Notes: a model not told the origin generated them from the sequence alone. Positions 1-9,549 are shown, counted from the first letter of the stretch. The stretch is DNA of 13,578 nt from Scleroderma bovista (GCA_037178675.1 JAYMGJ010000350.1:1-13578); one strand, 5' to 3'. A program made the numbers and translations.

Positions 1-1340
1 AGATGTGATAGTGTTCATTACCAAAAATGCGGACTGTTGATTAGCCAATATTGTGTAGTGTTGTTGTTGTAGTGTACTACCAAAGATGTGTAGTATTGAT
101 TATCTAATGTTTTGTACTGTTGGTGTGGTAGTGTTGATTACCAAAAATGTGTAGCTTGGATTACCTAATGTTGTGTACTGTTGGTGTGGTAGTGCTGATT
201 ACCAAAAATGCGAACCATTAGCCAATGTTGTGCAGTGTTGTTGTTGTAGTGTTGATTACCAAAAATGTGTAGCTTGGATTACCTAATGTTGTGTACTGTT
301 GGTGTGGTAGTGCTGATTACCAAAAATGCGAACCATTAGCCAATATTGTGTAGTGTTGTTGTTGTAGTGTACTACCAGAAATGTGTAGTATTAATTACCT
401 AATGTTGTGTACTATTGATGTGGTAGTGTTGATTACCAAAAATGCGAACTATTGATCAACCAATGTTGTGTAGTGTCATTGTTGTAGTGTTGATTACCAA
501 AAATGTGTAGCTTGGATTACCTAATGTTGTGTACTGTTGGTGTGGTAGTGTTGATTACCAAAAATGCGGACTATTGATTAGTCAATATTGTGTAGTGTTG
601 ATTACCAAAATGTGTAGTTTGGATTACCTAATGTTGTGTACTGTTGGTGTGGTAGTACTGATTATCAAAATGCGGACTATTGATTAGTTGTTGTAGTGTA
701 CTAACAAAAATGTGTAGTATTGATTATCTAATGTTGTGTACTGTTGGTGTAGTAGTACTGATCATCAAAAATGCGGACTATTGATTAGTTGTTGTAGTGT
801 ACTACCAAAAATGTGTAGTTTGGATGACCTAATGTTGTGTACTGTTGGTGTGGTAGTGTTGATTATCAAAAGTGCGGACTATTGGTTAGTCAATATTGTG
901 TAGTGTTAATTACCAAAAATGTGTAGTTTGGATTACCTAATGTTGTGTACTGTTGGTGTGGTAGTGTTGATTATCAAAAATGCGGACTATTGATTAGCCA
1001 ATATTGTGTAGTTTGGATTACCTAATGTTGTGTACTGTTGGTGTAGTAGTGCTGATTATCAAAAATGCGGACTATTGATTAGCCAATATTGTGCAGTGTT
1101 GTTGTTGTAGTGTACTACCAAAAATGTGTAGTATTGATTACCTAATGTTGGGTACTCTTGGTGTGGTAGTGCTGATTACCAAAAATGCGGACTATTGATC
1201 AACCAATATTGTGTGGTGTTGTTGTAGTGTACTACCAAAAATGTGTAGTACTGATTACCTAATGTTGTGTAGTGTTGATGTGATAGTGTTGATTACCAAA
1301 AATGCGGACTATTGATTAGGAAATGTAGTGTAGTGTTTGT
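1..1340 (+). repeat. Tandem array of ~120-bp bipartite unit, left arm
   Basis: About 12 copies of a degenerate unit, recognised by a box reading AAAAATGCGGACTATTGATT (variants GCGAACC, GCGAACT, AGTGCGG). Each alternates with a second box, CCAAAAATGTGTAGT, followed by TACCTAATGTTGTGTACTG. Distances between ATGCG boxes include 120 bp (1061 to 1181), 117 bp (1181 to 1298) and shorter deletion variants of about 85 bp (976 to 1061). The strand is T/G rich. No coding potential was found. The array begins before the window. Confidence 0.9.
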
Positions 1341-2249
1341 GTATTGGAGTTGATTACCAACATTGTGTAGTTTTCATTAACTAAATTCAGTAGTGTCAAC
1401 ACTTGATTACATAAGCTCTCCAAGCGCCACTACTCCCAAAACATTACCATATTTGGTCAATAGTTGACTTCAAATATTCCCACCTTTGTTCTGGTACTTT
1501 TCTTCCCCTTCTGTGCTTCATCCCTGGTCCAAATGTACTGTAAAAATGATTCTGTATCCCATATTACCCTATAGGATCATCATTGGACCCTCATCTAAAT
1601 GTGCAAGGGGCTCTGTATCCCCAGAGAGTAGTGCAGGCTTAGAAACACCAAAAATGTTCGCATTTTTGATACATTCAACATATCAGCTTAAAGAATGCAT
1701 CCCCATACAGGGGATATATGTACCTACAACATATTTACAGTCCACAGCATGGGATCCATGTCCTGGTGCGATGTTTTATGTTTTTCCTTTGCAAACATAT
1801 CACCATGGCAGGCAATTACTAGGAGGTATGGTGGCTACTGGATGGTCTCCAGTGGTATTACTATGCTATACCAAAGTCCCAATACAATCTAGTGAGCAGC
1901 TGACCACTCCAAGAGGAGCAGCATAGAAAACAGCACTTTCATAACAATAGGTGCTGTATGATCCTCCAGATCAGGTATGCACAATATGACTATCTCAAAA
2001 GCTGGGGGATACCATACAGTAGTGGATACAATTTACTCAAGTCAATACCGCTTGATGTGGGGGAGGGAAGGGCACAATAACATACAGAAGGCGTGGGAAA
2101 ATACCCCACAAAATGCGGAGATATGCAAAAACATTACATATCACACAACACATAACATCTACTGACCTAGAAATGCTACCAACAGCCTACTAATATCACA
2201 TAATGCTTATACTCAGCTGTTCCTGACATGCTTAGAGGCACAAATCATT
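1341..2249 (+). repeat. Inner single-copy segment of the left arm
   Basis: This part is not tandemly repeated but is mirrored exactly at 2346-3254. It holds an open frame of 146 codons (1486-1926) that begins at TTG, with its first ATG about 20 codons in, and a shorter frame at 1977-2165. Neither resembles a protein family I know, and I see no intron pattern or promoter for them. I treat both as chance frames that look conserved only because the DNA is duplicated in the other arm. Confidence 0.75.
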
Positions 2250-2345
2250 TGAACCAAGAACATGTTGTTACTGTCCATATACACTGCAGCTTTGCACCTG
2301 CAGTACTGATATGATGTAGCACATTTCCGCATTTTTCAAACCTTG
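2250..2345. other. Asymmetric spacer (loop) at the palindrome centre
   Basis: These 96 bp do not pair with each other on the palindrome axis. They contain a small hairpin of their own: ACTGCAG at 2283-2289 pairs with CTGCAGT at 2298-2304 around an 8-base loop. Its centre is 4 bp off the main axis. The spacer is too short for a gene. An unpaired centre is usual for stable long inverted repeats in genomes, but also occurs in strand-switch amplification chimeras. Confidence 0.85.
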
Positions 2346-3254
2346 AATGATTTGTGCCTCTAAGCATGTCAGGAACAGCTGAGTATAAGCATTATGTGAT
2401 ATTAGTAGGCTGTTGGTAGCATTTCTAGGTCAGTAGATGTTATGTGTTGTGTGATATGTAATGTTTTTGCATATCTCCGCATTTTGTGGGGTATTTTCCC
2501 ACGCCTTCTGTATGTTATTGTGCCCTTCCCTCCCCCACATCAAGCGGTATTGACTTGAGTAAATTGTATCCACTACTGTATGGTATCCCCCAGCTTTTGA
2601 GATAGTCATATTGTGCATACCTGATCTGGAGGATCATACAGCACCTATTGTTATGAAAGTGCTGTTTTCTATGCTGCTCCTCTTGGAGTGGTCAGCTGCT
2701 CACTAGATTGTATTGGGACTTTGGTATAGCATAGTAATACCACTGGAGACCATCCAGTAGCCACCATACCTCCTAGTAATTGCCTGCCATGGTGATATGT
2801 TTGCAAAGGAAAAACATAAAACATCGCACCAGGACATGGATCCCATGCTGTGGACTGTAAATATGTTGTAGGTACATATATCCCCTGTATGGGGATGCAT
2901 TCTTTAAGCTGATATGTTGAATGTATCAAAAATGCGAACATTTTTGGTGTTTCTAAGCCTGCACTACTCTCTGGGGATACAGAGCCCCTTGCACATTTAG
3001 ATGAGGGTCCAATGATGATCCTATAGGGTAATATGGGATACAGAATCATTTTTACAGTACATTTGGACCAGGGATGAAGCACAGAAGGGGAAGAAAAGTA
3101 CCAGAACAAAGGTGGGAATATTTGAAGTCAACTATTGACCAAATATGGTAATGTTTTGGGAGTAGTGGCGCTTGGAGAGCTTATGTAATCAAGTGTTGAC
3201 ACTACTGAATTTAGTTAATGAAAACTACACAATGTTGGTAATCAACTCCAATAC
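2346..3254 (-). repeat. Inner single-copy segment of the right arm
   Basis: Reverse complement of 1341-2249 with no differences found in the parts compared. The same two chance open frames appear here on the minus strand at 2669-3109 and 2430-2618, with identical translations. Confidence 0.75.
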
Positions 3255-5075
3255 ACAAACACTACACTACATTTCCTAATCAATAGTCCGCATTTTTGGT
3301 AATCAACACTATCACATCAACACTACACAACATTAGGTAATCAGTACTACACATTTTTGGTAGTACACTACAACAACACCACACAATATTGGTTGATCAA
3401 TAGTCCGCATTTTTGGTAATCAGCACTACCACACCAAGAGTACCCAACATTAGGTAATCAATACTACACATTTTTGGTAGTACACTACAACAACAACACT
3501 GCACAATATTGGCTAATCAATAGTCCGCATTTTTGATAATCAGCACTACTACACCAACAGTACACAACATTAGGTAATCCAAACTACACAATATTGGCTA
3601 ATCAATAGTCCGCATTTTTGATAATCAACACTACCACACCAACAGTACACAACATTAGGTAATCCAAACTACACATTTTTGGTAATTAACACTACACAAT
3701 ATTGACTAACCAATAGTCCGCACTTTTGATAATCAACACTACCACACCAACAGTACACAACATTAGGTCATCCAAACTACACATTTTTGGTAGTACACTA
3801 CAACAACTAATCAATAGTCCGCATTTTTGATGATCAGTACTACTACACCAACAGTACACAACATTAGATAATCAATACTACACATTTTTGTTAGTACACT
3901 ACAACAACTAATCAATAGTCCGCATTTTTGATAATCAGTACTACCACACCAACAGTACACAACATTAGGTAATCCAAACTACACATTTTTGGTAATCAAC
4001 ACTACACAATATTGACTAATCAATAGTCCGCATTTTTGGTAATCAACACTACCACACCAACAGTACACAACATTAGGTAATCCAAGCTACACATTTTTGG
4101 TAATCAACACTACAACAATGACACTACACAACATTGGTTGATCAATAGTTCGCATTTTTGGTAATCAACACTACCACATCAATAGTACACAACATTAGGT
4201 AATTAATACTACACATTTCTGGTAGTACACTACAACAACAACACTACACAATATTGGCTAATGGTTCGCATTTTTGGTAATCAGCACTACCACACCAACA
4301 GTACACAACATTAGGTAATCCAAGCTACACATTTTTGGTAATCAACACTACAACAACAACACTGCACAACATTGGCTAATGGTTCGCATTTTTGGTAATC
4401 AGCACTACCACACCAACAGTACACAACATTAGGTAATCCAAGCTACACATTTTTGGTAATCAACACTACCACACCAACAGTACAAAACATTAGATAATCA
4501 ATACTACACATCTTTGGTAGTACACTACAACAACAACACTACACAATATTGGCTAATCAACAGTCCGCATTTTTGGTAATGAACACTATCACATCAATAC
4601 TACACAACATTAGGTAATCAGTACTACACTTTTTTTGGTAGTACACTACAACAACACCACACAATATTGGTTGATCAATAGTCCGCATTTTTGGTAATCA
4701 GCACTACCACACCAAGAGTACCCAACATTAGGTAATCAATACTACACATTTTTGGTAGTACACTACAACAACAACACTACACAACATTGGCCAATCAATA
4801 GTCCGCATTTTTGGTAATCAGCACTACCACACCAAGAGTACCCAACATTAGGTAATCAATACTACACATTTTTGGTAGTACACTACAACAACAACACTAC
4901 ACAGCATTGGCTAATCAATAGTCCGCATTTTTGGTAATCAGCACTACCACACCAATAGAACACAATATTAGATAATCCAAGCTGCACATCTTTGGTAGTC
5001 AACACTATCACACCAACAGTACACAATATTGCCTAATCAATGGTCCACATTTTTGGTAGTCAGCACAGTAATTTA
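3255..5075 (-). repeat. Tandem array of ~120-bp unit, right arm and beyond
   Basis: The first part, to 4596, mirrors the left array, including private variants: the GATGACC variant at 832-838 and the AAGTGCGG variant near 870 both have exact partners here. From 4597 the array continues past the mirrored part with further units whose GTCCGCAT boxes lie near 4680, 4800 and 4920, exactly 120 bp apart, and a weaker one (GTCCACAT) near 5043. The array fades at about 5075, where a different satellite starts. Confidence 0.9.
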
Positions 5076-5077
5076 AT

Positions 5078-6060
5078 TCTGCAATGTGTATCAATTTTGG
5101 GTCTGACCCAGTTTTGCAATGGTTGACAACTTTTTTGCTCAACAGGCCTGACCCAGTTTTGCAGTACTTGACAACTTTGTTTCTCTGAAGTTCTGCATGT
5201 CAGCCTGACCCAGTTCTGCAATGTCAGCCTGACCCAGTTTTGCAATGCTTGACAACTTTTTCCTCAACAGGCCTGACCCAGTTCTGCAATGTCAGCCTGG
5301 CCCAGTTTTGCAATGCTTGACAACTTTTTCCTCAACAGGCCTGACCCAGTTCTGCAATGTCAGCCTGGCCCAGTTTTGCAATGCTTGACAACTTTTTCCT
5401 CAACAGGCCTGACCCAGTTCTGCAATGTCAGCCTGGCCCAGTTTTGCAATGCTTGACAACTTTTTCCTCAACAGGCCTGACCCAGTTCTGCAATGTCAGC
5501 CTGGCCCAGTTTTGCAATGCTTGACAACTTTTTCCTCAACAGGCCTGACCCAGTTCTGCAATGTCAGCCTGACCCAGTTTTGCAATGCTTGACAACTTTT
5601 TTTCTCAACAGGCCTGATCCAGTTCTGCAATGTATATACAATGTCAGCCTGACCCAGTTTTGCAATGCTTGACAATTTTTTCCTCAAAAGGCCTGACCCC
5701 ATTCTGCCATGTCAGCCTGACCCAGTTTTGCAGTAATTGACAACTTTTTTCTCAACAGGCCTGACCCAGTTTTGCAATGTATCTACAACATCGGCCAGTC
5801 CCAGCTTTGCAACACTTGTCAATTTTTTTGTTCAACAGGCCTGACCTAGTTTTACAATGCTCCCACCAGTCCCAGTTCTGCAATTTTTATCAAACATCAG
5901 CCCATCCCAGTTTTGCAGTGATTAATGTCCCTCAGGCCTGTACTAGATTTGCAATAATAGAAAACATCGGCCTGGCCCAGTTTTGCGAGCATCGGCCGGC
6001 GTCGGCTAGTCCCACCTTTACAGGCAAATGTACATGTCCGATGACCCACTTTTGCGAGGG
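5078..6060 (+). repeat. 68-bp satellite array with degenerate edges
   Basis: The unit consists of two related halves, GCCTGACCCAGTTCTGCAAT and GCCTGGCCCAGTTTTGCAAT, plus a linker TTGACAACTTTTTCCTCAAC. The box GTTCTGCAAT recurs at 5213, 5281, 5349, 5417, 5485 and 5553, exactly 68 bp apart, then at 5622. Outside this core the same CCAGTTTTGCAATG box persists in increasingly altered copies, leftwards to 5080 and rightwards to about 6055 (for example CCCACTTTTGCGAGGG). Minus-strand open frames here read as repeats of LQNWVRP and are satellite translation, not genes. There are no unique spacers, so this is not a CRISPR. Confidence 0.93.
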
Positions 6061-6664
6061 TTTGTGACTGAACTACCTGCGTGGCAGGCGATTTCACGGC
6101 CGAACCTTCAGTTCATGTCTTGGATGTTGGCATGGGTGAGTTCTCTGCATCAACTCAGTTCAGCTTGAAAATATATACCACAATAGTTCATAGCCAACCT
6201 TGACATAGATGTTTTGGCGTCGCACTCATACGACCAACGCCGCGTCACATCATCTAGATTGAAGGTGGTGTGTAACACCCAATGCCATGTGAAATGTTAT
6301 TTTGACACAGTATTATCGTTGAATGTCCCACATGCGACCATCCAGGAGAGGTTTGATGCTCGCAACGGTTTAGAACAGTTCTTGACATTTACATAGTTGT
6401 CGCACGCGTTTGCTTTCACATTATTGTTCCCCAAACTTTTTTTGGAATAATTGTAATATTAGCAATGTATTGTGCATCGTATCAGCCCATTGTGGTCACT
6501 TTAGCCATTGTAGTTTTGTGCGCCATTGCAGCCACTGTTTTTGCAGGGGGCTCTATTCAAGTCCATTGGATAAGTTCTTCCCTTGACCTCTTTCAACGTG
6601 TTTTGATAGTCTCCGATTTGTTTGCAGTCATTTCTACATTATTGGCAATAAAACTATGAGAGCA
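6061..6664. other. Unassigned stretch between satellite and gene pair
   Basis: About 600 bp with no gene I can support. It contains the 3' flank of the minus-strand ORF that ends at 6665, an AT-rich stretch near 6171-6180 (AATATATACC), and an ACGCGT site near 6405. A plus-strand frame of 64 codons (6465-6659) encodes a hydrophobic peptide with two possible membrane segments, but it has no recognisable homology, no promoter and no continuation. Confidence 0.5.
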
Positions 6665-7084
6665 CTAATAATACAAAGGTCTTGCAGTTGGGTCTTGAGA
6701 TTCTTCCATGTCACTCCAGCTGCTTTCTACTTTGTGGCCATGTTCCTCCTCCGCCCGGCACACCCTGCAACTGCGATCCATACTAATTCTCCCCAGGACT
6801 TCACCATGAAGTGCAACGTCGGCACGAATACACTCCAAGTGAACATTAATTTGCTTAATCTCGTGCACGAGCTCCGCAAGGACATCTCTCGTCGGGGGAG
6901 TACTTGTCAATATGCCTTTGGATTCGTTCGACTCCGAGGAGCGACGCGCTAACTTTGTTGGATGCAGCTCTTGCGGCGGGTCACTTTCGACCAAAGATCT
7001 CTTGGGACGAGCTGCTTGATTAATATCTTTGTGGAGTCGATGTAAGTTGAAGCATTTTCTGCCATTTGCATTGGTACTCACCAT
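6665..7084 (-). CDS. Hypothetical 139-aa protein with a coiled-coil-like helix
   Basis: I do not recognise this protein. It starts at ATG (7084-7082) and ends at TAG. The first ~60 residues are polar and rich in K, R, S and P, as in a disordered or nuclear region. Residues around 66-100 (DVLAELVHEIKQINVHLECI and following) have hydrophobic residues spaced like an amphipathic helix or coiled coil. The tail holds CRVC and an acidic stretch. It is divergently placed to the DUF6698-like gene, sharing a 330-bp promoter, and has its own TATA-like TATAAAAC about 110 bp upstream. Only the start ATG lies before GTGAGTACC, a perfect splice donor, so the first ~20 codons may really be an intron and the true start may differ. 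The composition and promoter favour a real gene; no homology confirms it. Confidence 0.45.
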   Translation of the reverse strand: MVSTNANGRKCFNLHRLHKDINQAARPKRSLVESDPPQELHPTKLARRSSESNESKGILTSTPPTRDVLAELVHEIKQINVHLECIRADVALHGEVLGRISMDRSCRVCRAEEEHGHKVESSWSDMEESQDPTARPLYY

Positions 7085-7193
7085 GATAACTTTTTTCTAC
7101 TCTTGTGACGAGCTTGGTGGTATTTCTGGATTTCCCATCCATCTGGATTAAGCTGGACAGCAATGTCACAAGGGAAGTTTTGTTCCCTTGGCG

Positions 7194-7201
7194 GTTTTAT
7201 A
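7194..7201 (-). promoter_or_regulatory. TATA-like box for the minus-strand ORF
   Basis: TATAAAAC read on the minus strand, about 110 bp before the ATG at 7084. The spacing fits a transcript with a leader of roughly 70-85 bases. It sits next to the 7170-7189 hairpin. Confidence 0.4.
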
Positions 7202-7361
7202 TTTTTATTTGAATGACCGATTTTGCCGTCATTGGATTGTCAAGCGCGCTAAAAAATGGTCGATTTTGCCGTCGCATTTATCGATGCTAGGCGTCAAATT
7301 CTGTCATTTTTTTTTGGAGTCCCAATCCTGGATACAGGTCAAACAAGTCTTACGCGCGAAG

Positions 7362-7369
7362 TATAAATA
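7362..7369 (+). promoter_or_regulatory. TATA box of the DUF6698-like gene
   Basis: TATAAATA lies 45 bp before the ATG at 7415. It is followed by a pyrimidine-rich stretch (CTCGTCGCCTTTCTCTCATC, 7391-7410) that is typical of fungal transcription start regions. A start near 7390-7400 would give a very short leader. Confidence 0.6.
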
Positions 7370-7414
7370 AGACTGCTTTCTGAGTTTACTCTCGTCGCCT
7401 TTCTCTCATCCTGA

Positions 7415-8857
7415 ATGGCAGGCAATGCTCAGTGTCGCAGCAACGAGTCCAATGTTTCTGACTCGCCAAGCGCACAGAAACATCCCAGTCCCACTGCTTT
7501 GGAACTTGGACCGTGCAAAAAACCGTCAGCATTTTGTTTTTGCTTTTTGTTCTGCCTCACTCTATTTACTTTGCATTCAGGTCGACACAAGATCCATTGG
7601 TGCACCATGGCCACCATTTTGGTCGCGCAGTTCATTCGTTCTGTAGCATTCAAACCCTATTGACAAATGGGATTTTGAGCATGGCGGAGGAGTCGGAGGC
7701 GAATTCGCTTTCAGCTGTGTACGTTGCATTTTTAGCGTCTGGCCGACCTTTCTGACCACCAGATCATAGAGAGCAAAAGGAACTTGAGGTTTTCTGTGAA
7801 CTTTTGAAAATGGTACCCACTTTGGAAGCACGACTCATGCAGTCTTCGGAGGAGGAAGTAATCAACATTGCTGACCTTGTACGTCGAGTTATCTCGGCAG
7901 CTGCACGCACTGACCCCAATCCCAGATTCAGAAAGGCATAAATGGGGCCTGCGCTGATGACACGAAAGGGATGAAATCTGTGATTATCGATTGGATCACA
8001 CCGAAAGGGCAAGCGCTGAATCCTCACATTCCACGGAATGTCAAGTCTGGCAGAGGGTTTAACCACGAACGCACTGGAGCCCTTCTCTGCCCTGCTGGGT
8101 TAAACTGGAACAATATGGAGTACATTCATTATTTGATTTCTTTTTGAGTGGTACAATGACACTGCAATTTCAAGGACACGAACAAAGTTGATGAACGGTC
8201 AAATCCAGGTTGCGGGTGATCAATGGCCTGTTTTTCTATATGCAAATTATACTTACGACCCCGAGGACCCTTGGAATGGACTGCTTCGGAGCAGCCTCCT
8301 TGTGTCGGTGGGTGTCACAATTTAACACTCCTGTTGTTGCTTAATCATCGATCCAGGCATTCAAACACATCTTTACATCTCCCAGCTCGGTGGATCAAGA
8401 ACCTAAGGCCACCCACTCAGGCAATGCACGTCTCCATGGAATGCAAAGCGTCACGAAGGCATCCATCGCATATGTTGCCACCCAGGTATGTTATAATTAT
8501 TCAGTGTGGTTATTCCCTGCATTGAGTAGGAGCAGGCCCGCTTTGCCTTGACCTCTGCACAGGTATTTTCTCGCACAGATCTTGTCACTGACTCGGAGCG
8601 GTTCTACAACAGTATCACCGAGATTTTGGAAGATCCCGATGAGAAGGATGAAGTGGAACACCTTATGACATGGTGGAACAGGTATGCATTTATACCATTA
8701 GTTGAGTATTTTGTGCTGATGGTCTATATTCAGGCAAATAGTCCCGTTATATGCAGATTCTGAGCATATGCCCTCGAAGAACAGTGCTTTTGCACAGATC
8801 AGACAGAAGCGCGGGGAAATCAAAGAGAGGGTTTCCAACTTGTCGAGAGGTGCTTAG
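7415..8857 (+). CDS. DUF6698-like basidiomycete protein, 8 exons, 360 aa
   Basis: Function unknown. I recognise it from memory as the agaricomycete family Pfam calls DUF6698; the exact name needs a search. Predicted exons: 7415-7524, 7581-7718, 7770-7878, 7926-8119, 8175-8307, 8357-8485, 8536-8681, 8734-8857. They sum to 1083 nt with no internal stop. Introns are 44-56 bp; donors include GTACGT (7719, 7879), GTATGT (8486) and GTATGC (8682), with CTGAC branch sites in several. Intron 1 has the weakest donor (GTCAGC). Blocks matching the family: HHGHHFGRAVH (45-55), LEARLMQSSEEEVINIADL (101-119), IIDWITPKG (139-147), GRGFNHERTGALLCPAG, GDQWPVFLY (198-206), AFKHIFTSPSSVDQEPKAT (229-247), FSRTDLVTDSERFYNS and WWNR (317-320). 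The N-terminal ~40 residues are low-complexity, as expected. No signal peptide or membrane segment remains after splicing. A TATA box lies just upstream. It appears intact although satellites flank the gene pair on both sides. Confidence 0.85.
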
Positions 8858-8978
8858 CTTGGGCTCTATTTACAACCATGTGCAGTACACTACATCATGG
8901 AATGACATTCCTCCAGAAATTATTATCAAAAAAAATGTTTTTAACACATAAGAACAACCAAAAGCAGAGTGCTACATA

Positions 8979-9549
8979 TCAATTCTCCCAGACACAGTTG
9001 ATCATGCAACACACCATGGTGATCATTCTCAGGACAATAAAATACATCATTGATGATAATCTATGGTGTAAATTGTCTTGAACAATATGCAGACAGCCCA
9101 GACACAGCTGGTCAATTCTATCAGCCCAGTACAGTTGATCATACCAAACACCATGGTGATCATTCTCAGGATAATAAAATACATCATTGATGACAATCTA
9201 TGGTGTACATTGTCTTGAACAATATGCAGACAGCCCAGACACAGCTGGTCAATTCTATCAGCCCAGTACAGTTGATCATACCAAACACCATGGTGATCAT
9301 TCTCAGGATAATAAAATACATCATTGATGACAATCTATGGTGTACATTGTCTTGAACAATATGCAGACAGCCCAGACACAGCTGGCCAACTCCATCAACC
9401 TAACACAGTTGATCATACAACACATCATGATGATCATTCTCAGAACAATAACATACATCATTGATGACAATCCATGGTGTGCATTGTCTTGAACAATATG
9501 CAGACAGCCCAGACACAGCTGGTCAACTTTATCAGCCCAGTACAGTTGT
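8979..9549 (+). repeat. 137-bp tandem array, about 4 units
   Basis: The marker AACAATATGC recurs at 9081, 9218, 9355 and 9492, exactly 137 bp each time. The two full units starting at 9081 and 9218 are nearly identical; the first (from about 8979) and last (to about 9549) are partial and more divergent. Each full unit carries short palindromes: TGATCA, ACCATGGT and a second TGATCA (9136-9141, 9150-9157, 9157-9162 in one unit). No coding potential. It begins about 120 bp after the stop codon of the DUF6698-like gene, so it may lie in or next to that gene's 3' flank. Confidence 0.92.

Larger units (their letters stand above)
1..4596. repeat. Giant inverted repeat (fold-back structure), arms ~2.25 kb, 96-bp spacer
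   Basis: Seen directly: base p in the left arm is complementary to base 4595-p near the centre, and to 4597-p at the outer end because of two 1-base indels. The left arm is 1-2249 and the right arm 2346-4596; pairing stops at T2250/G2345. I checked most of the outer part line by line, and the inner ORFs translate identically in both arms. The only differences found are A4 versus A5 runs near 604 and 667, plus position 1 itself, which is the edge of what can be seen. The left arm runs off the window. Long inverted repeats with tandem repeats in their outer part and a short middle are the known plan of Foldback-type (FB/Galileo-like) transposons. No transposase is visible between the arms. An assembly or amplification fold-back is the main alternative. 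Confidence 0.95.
7085..7414. promoter_or_regulatory. Divergent promoter region between the two genes
   Basis: These 330 bp lie between two oppositely directed start codons. They contain a TATA box facing each way, a perfect hairpin AAGGGAA-GTTTTG-TTCCCTT at 7170-7189, and a 13-bp direct repeat CGATTTTGCCGTC at 7218-7230 and 7261-7273 (43 bp apart). Between the repeats is AGCGCGCTAAAAAATGG. Repeated boxes in a shared promoter suggest binding sites for a common regulator, but no specific factor can be named from the sequence. Confidence 0.55.

Noticed and set aside
1486..1926. 146-codon frame, identical in both arms (also 2669-3109 minus)
   Set aside because: It starts at TTG, has no recognisable domain, and is identical only because the DNA is duplicated. 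That is not evidence of protein conservation.
1..5075. Telomeric or subtelomeric repeat
   Set aside because: The T/G-rich strand suggested it, but there is no TTAGGG-type array and the unit is ~120 bp.
5213..5620. Regularly spaced repeats resembling a CRISPR array
   Set aside because: The whole 68-bp unit is repeated, with no unique spacers, and the window is eukaryotic.
5060..5702. Minus-strand frames with LQNWVRP repeats, suggestive of a repeat protein
   Set aside because: They are translations of the 68-bp satellite; copies change phase and break, and 68 is not a multiple of 3.
6465..6659. 64-aa hydrophobic plus-strand frame, possible membrane protein
   Set aside because: No promoter, no homology, no continuation by splicing that I could find, and it sits in the 3' flank of the minus-strand ORF.
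7513..7755. Frame beginning MQKTVSILFLLFVLP, looking like a signal peptide
   Set aside because: The hydrophobic start is the translation of intron 1 (7525-7580); splicing removes it and joins exon 1 to the family block.
7577..8066. Minus-strand frames of 84 and 100 codons
   Set aside because: They are shadows of the DUF6698-like exons on the opposite strand.
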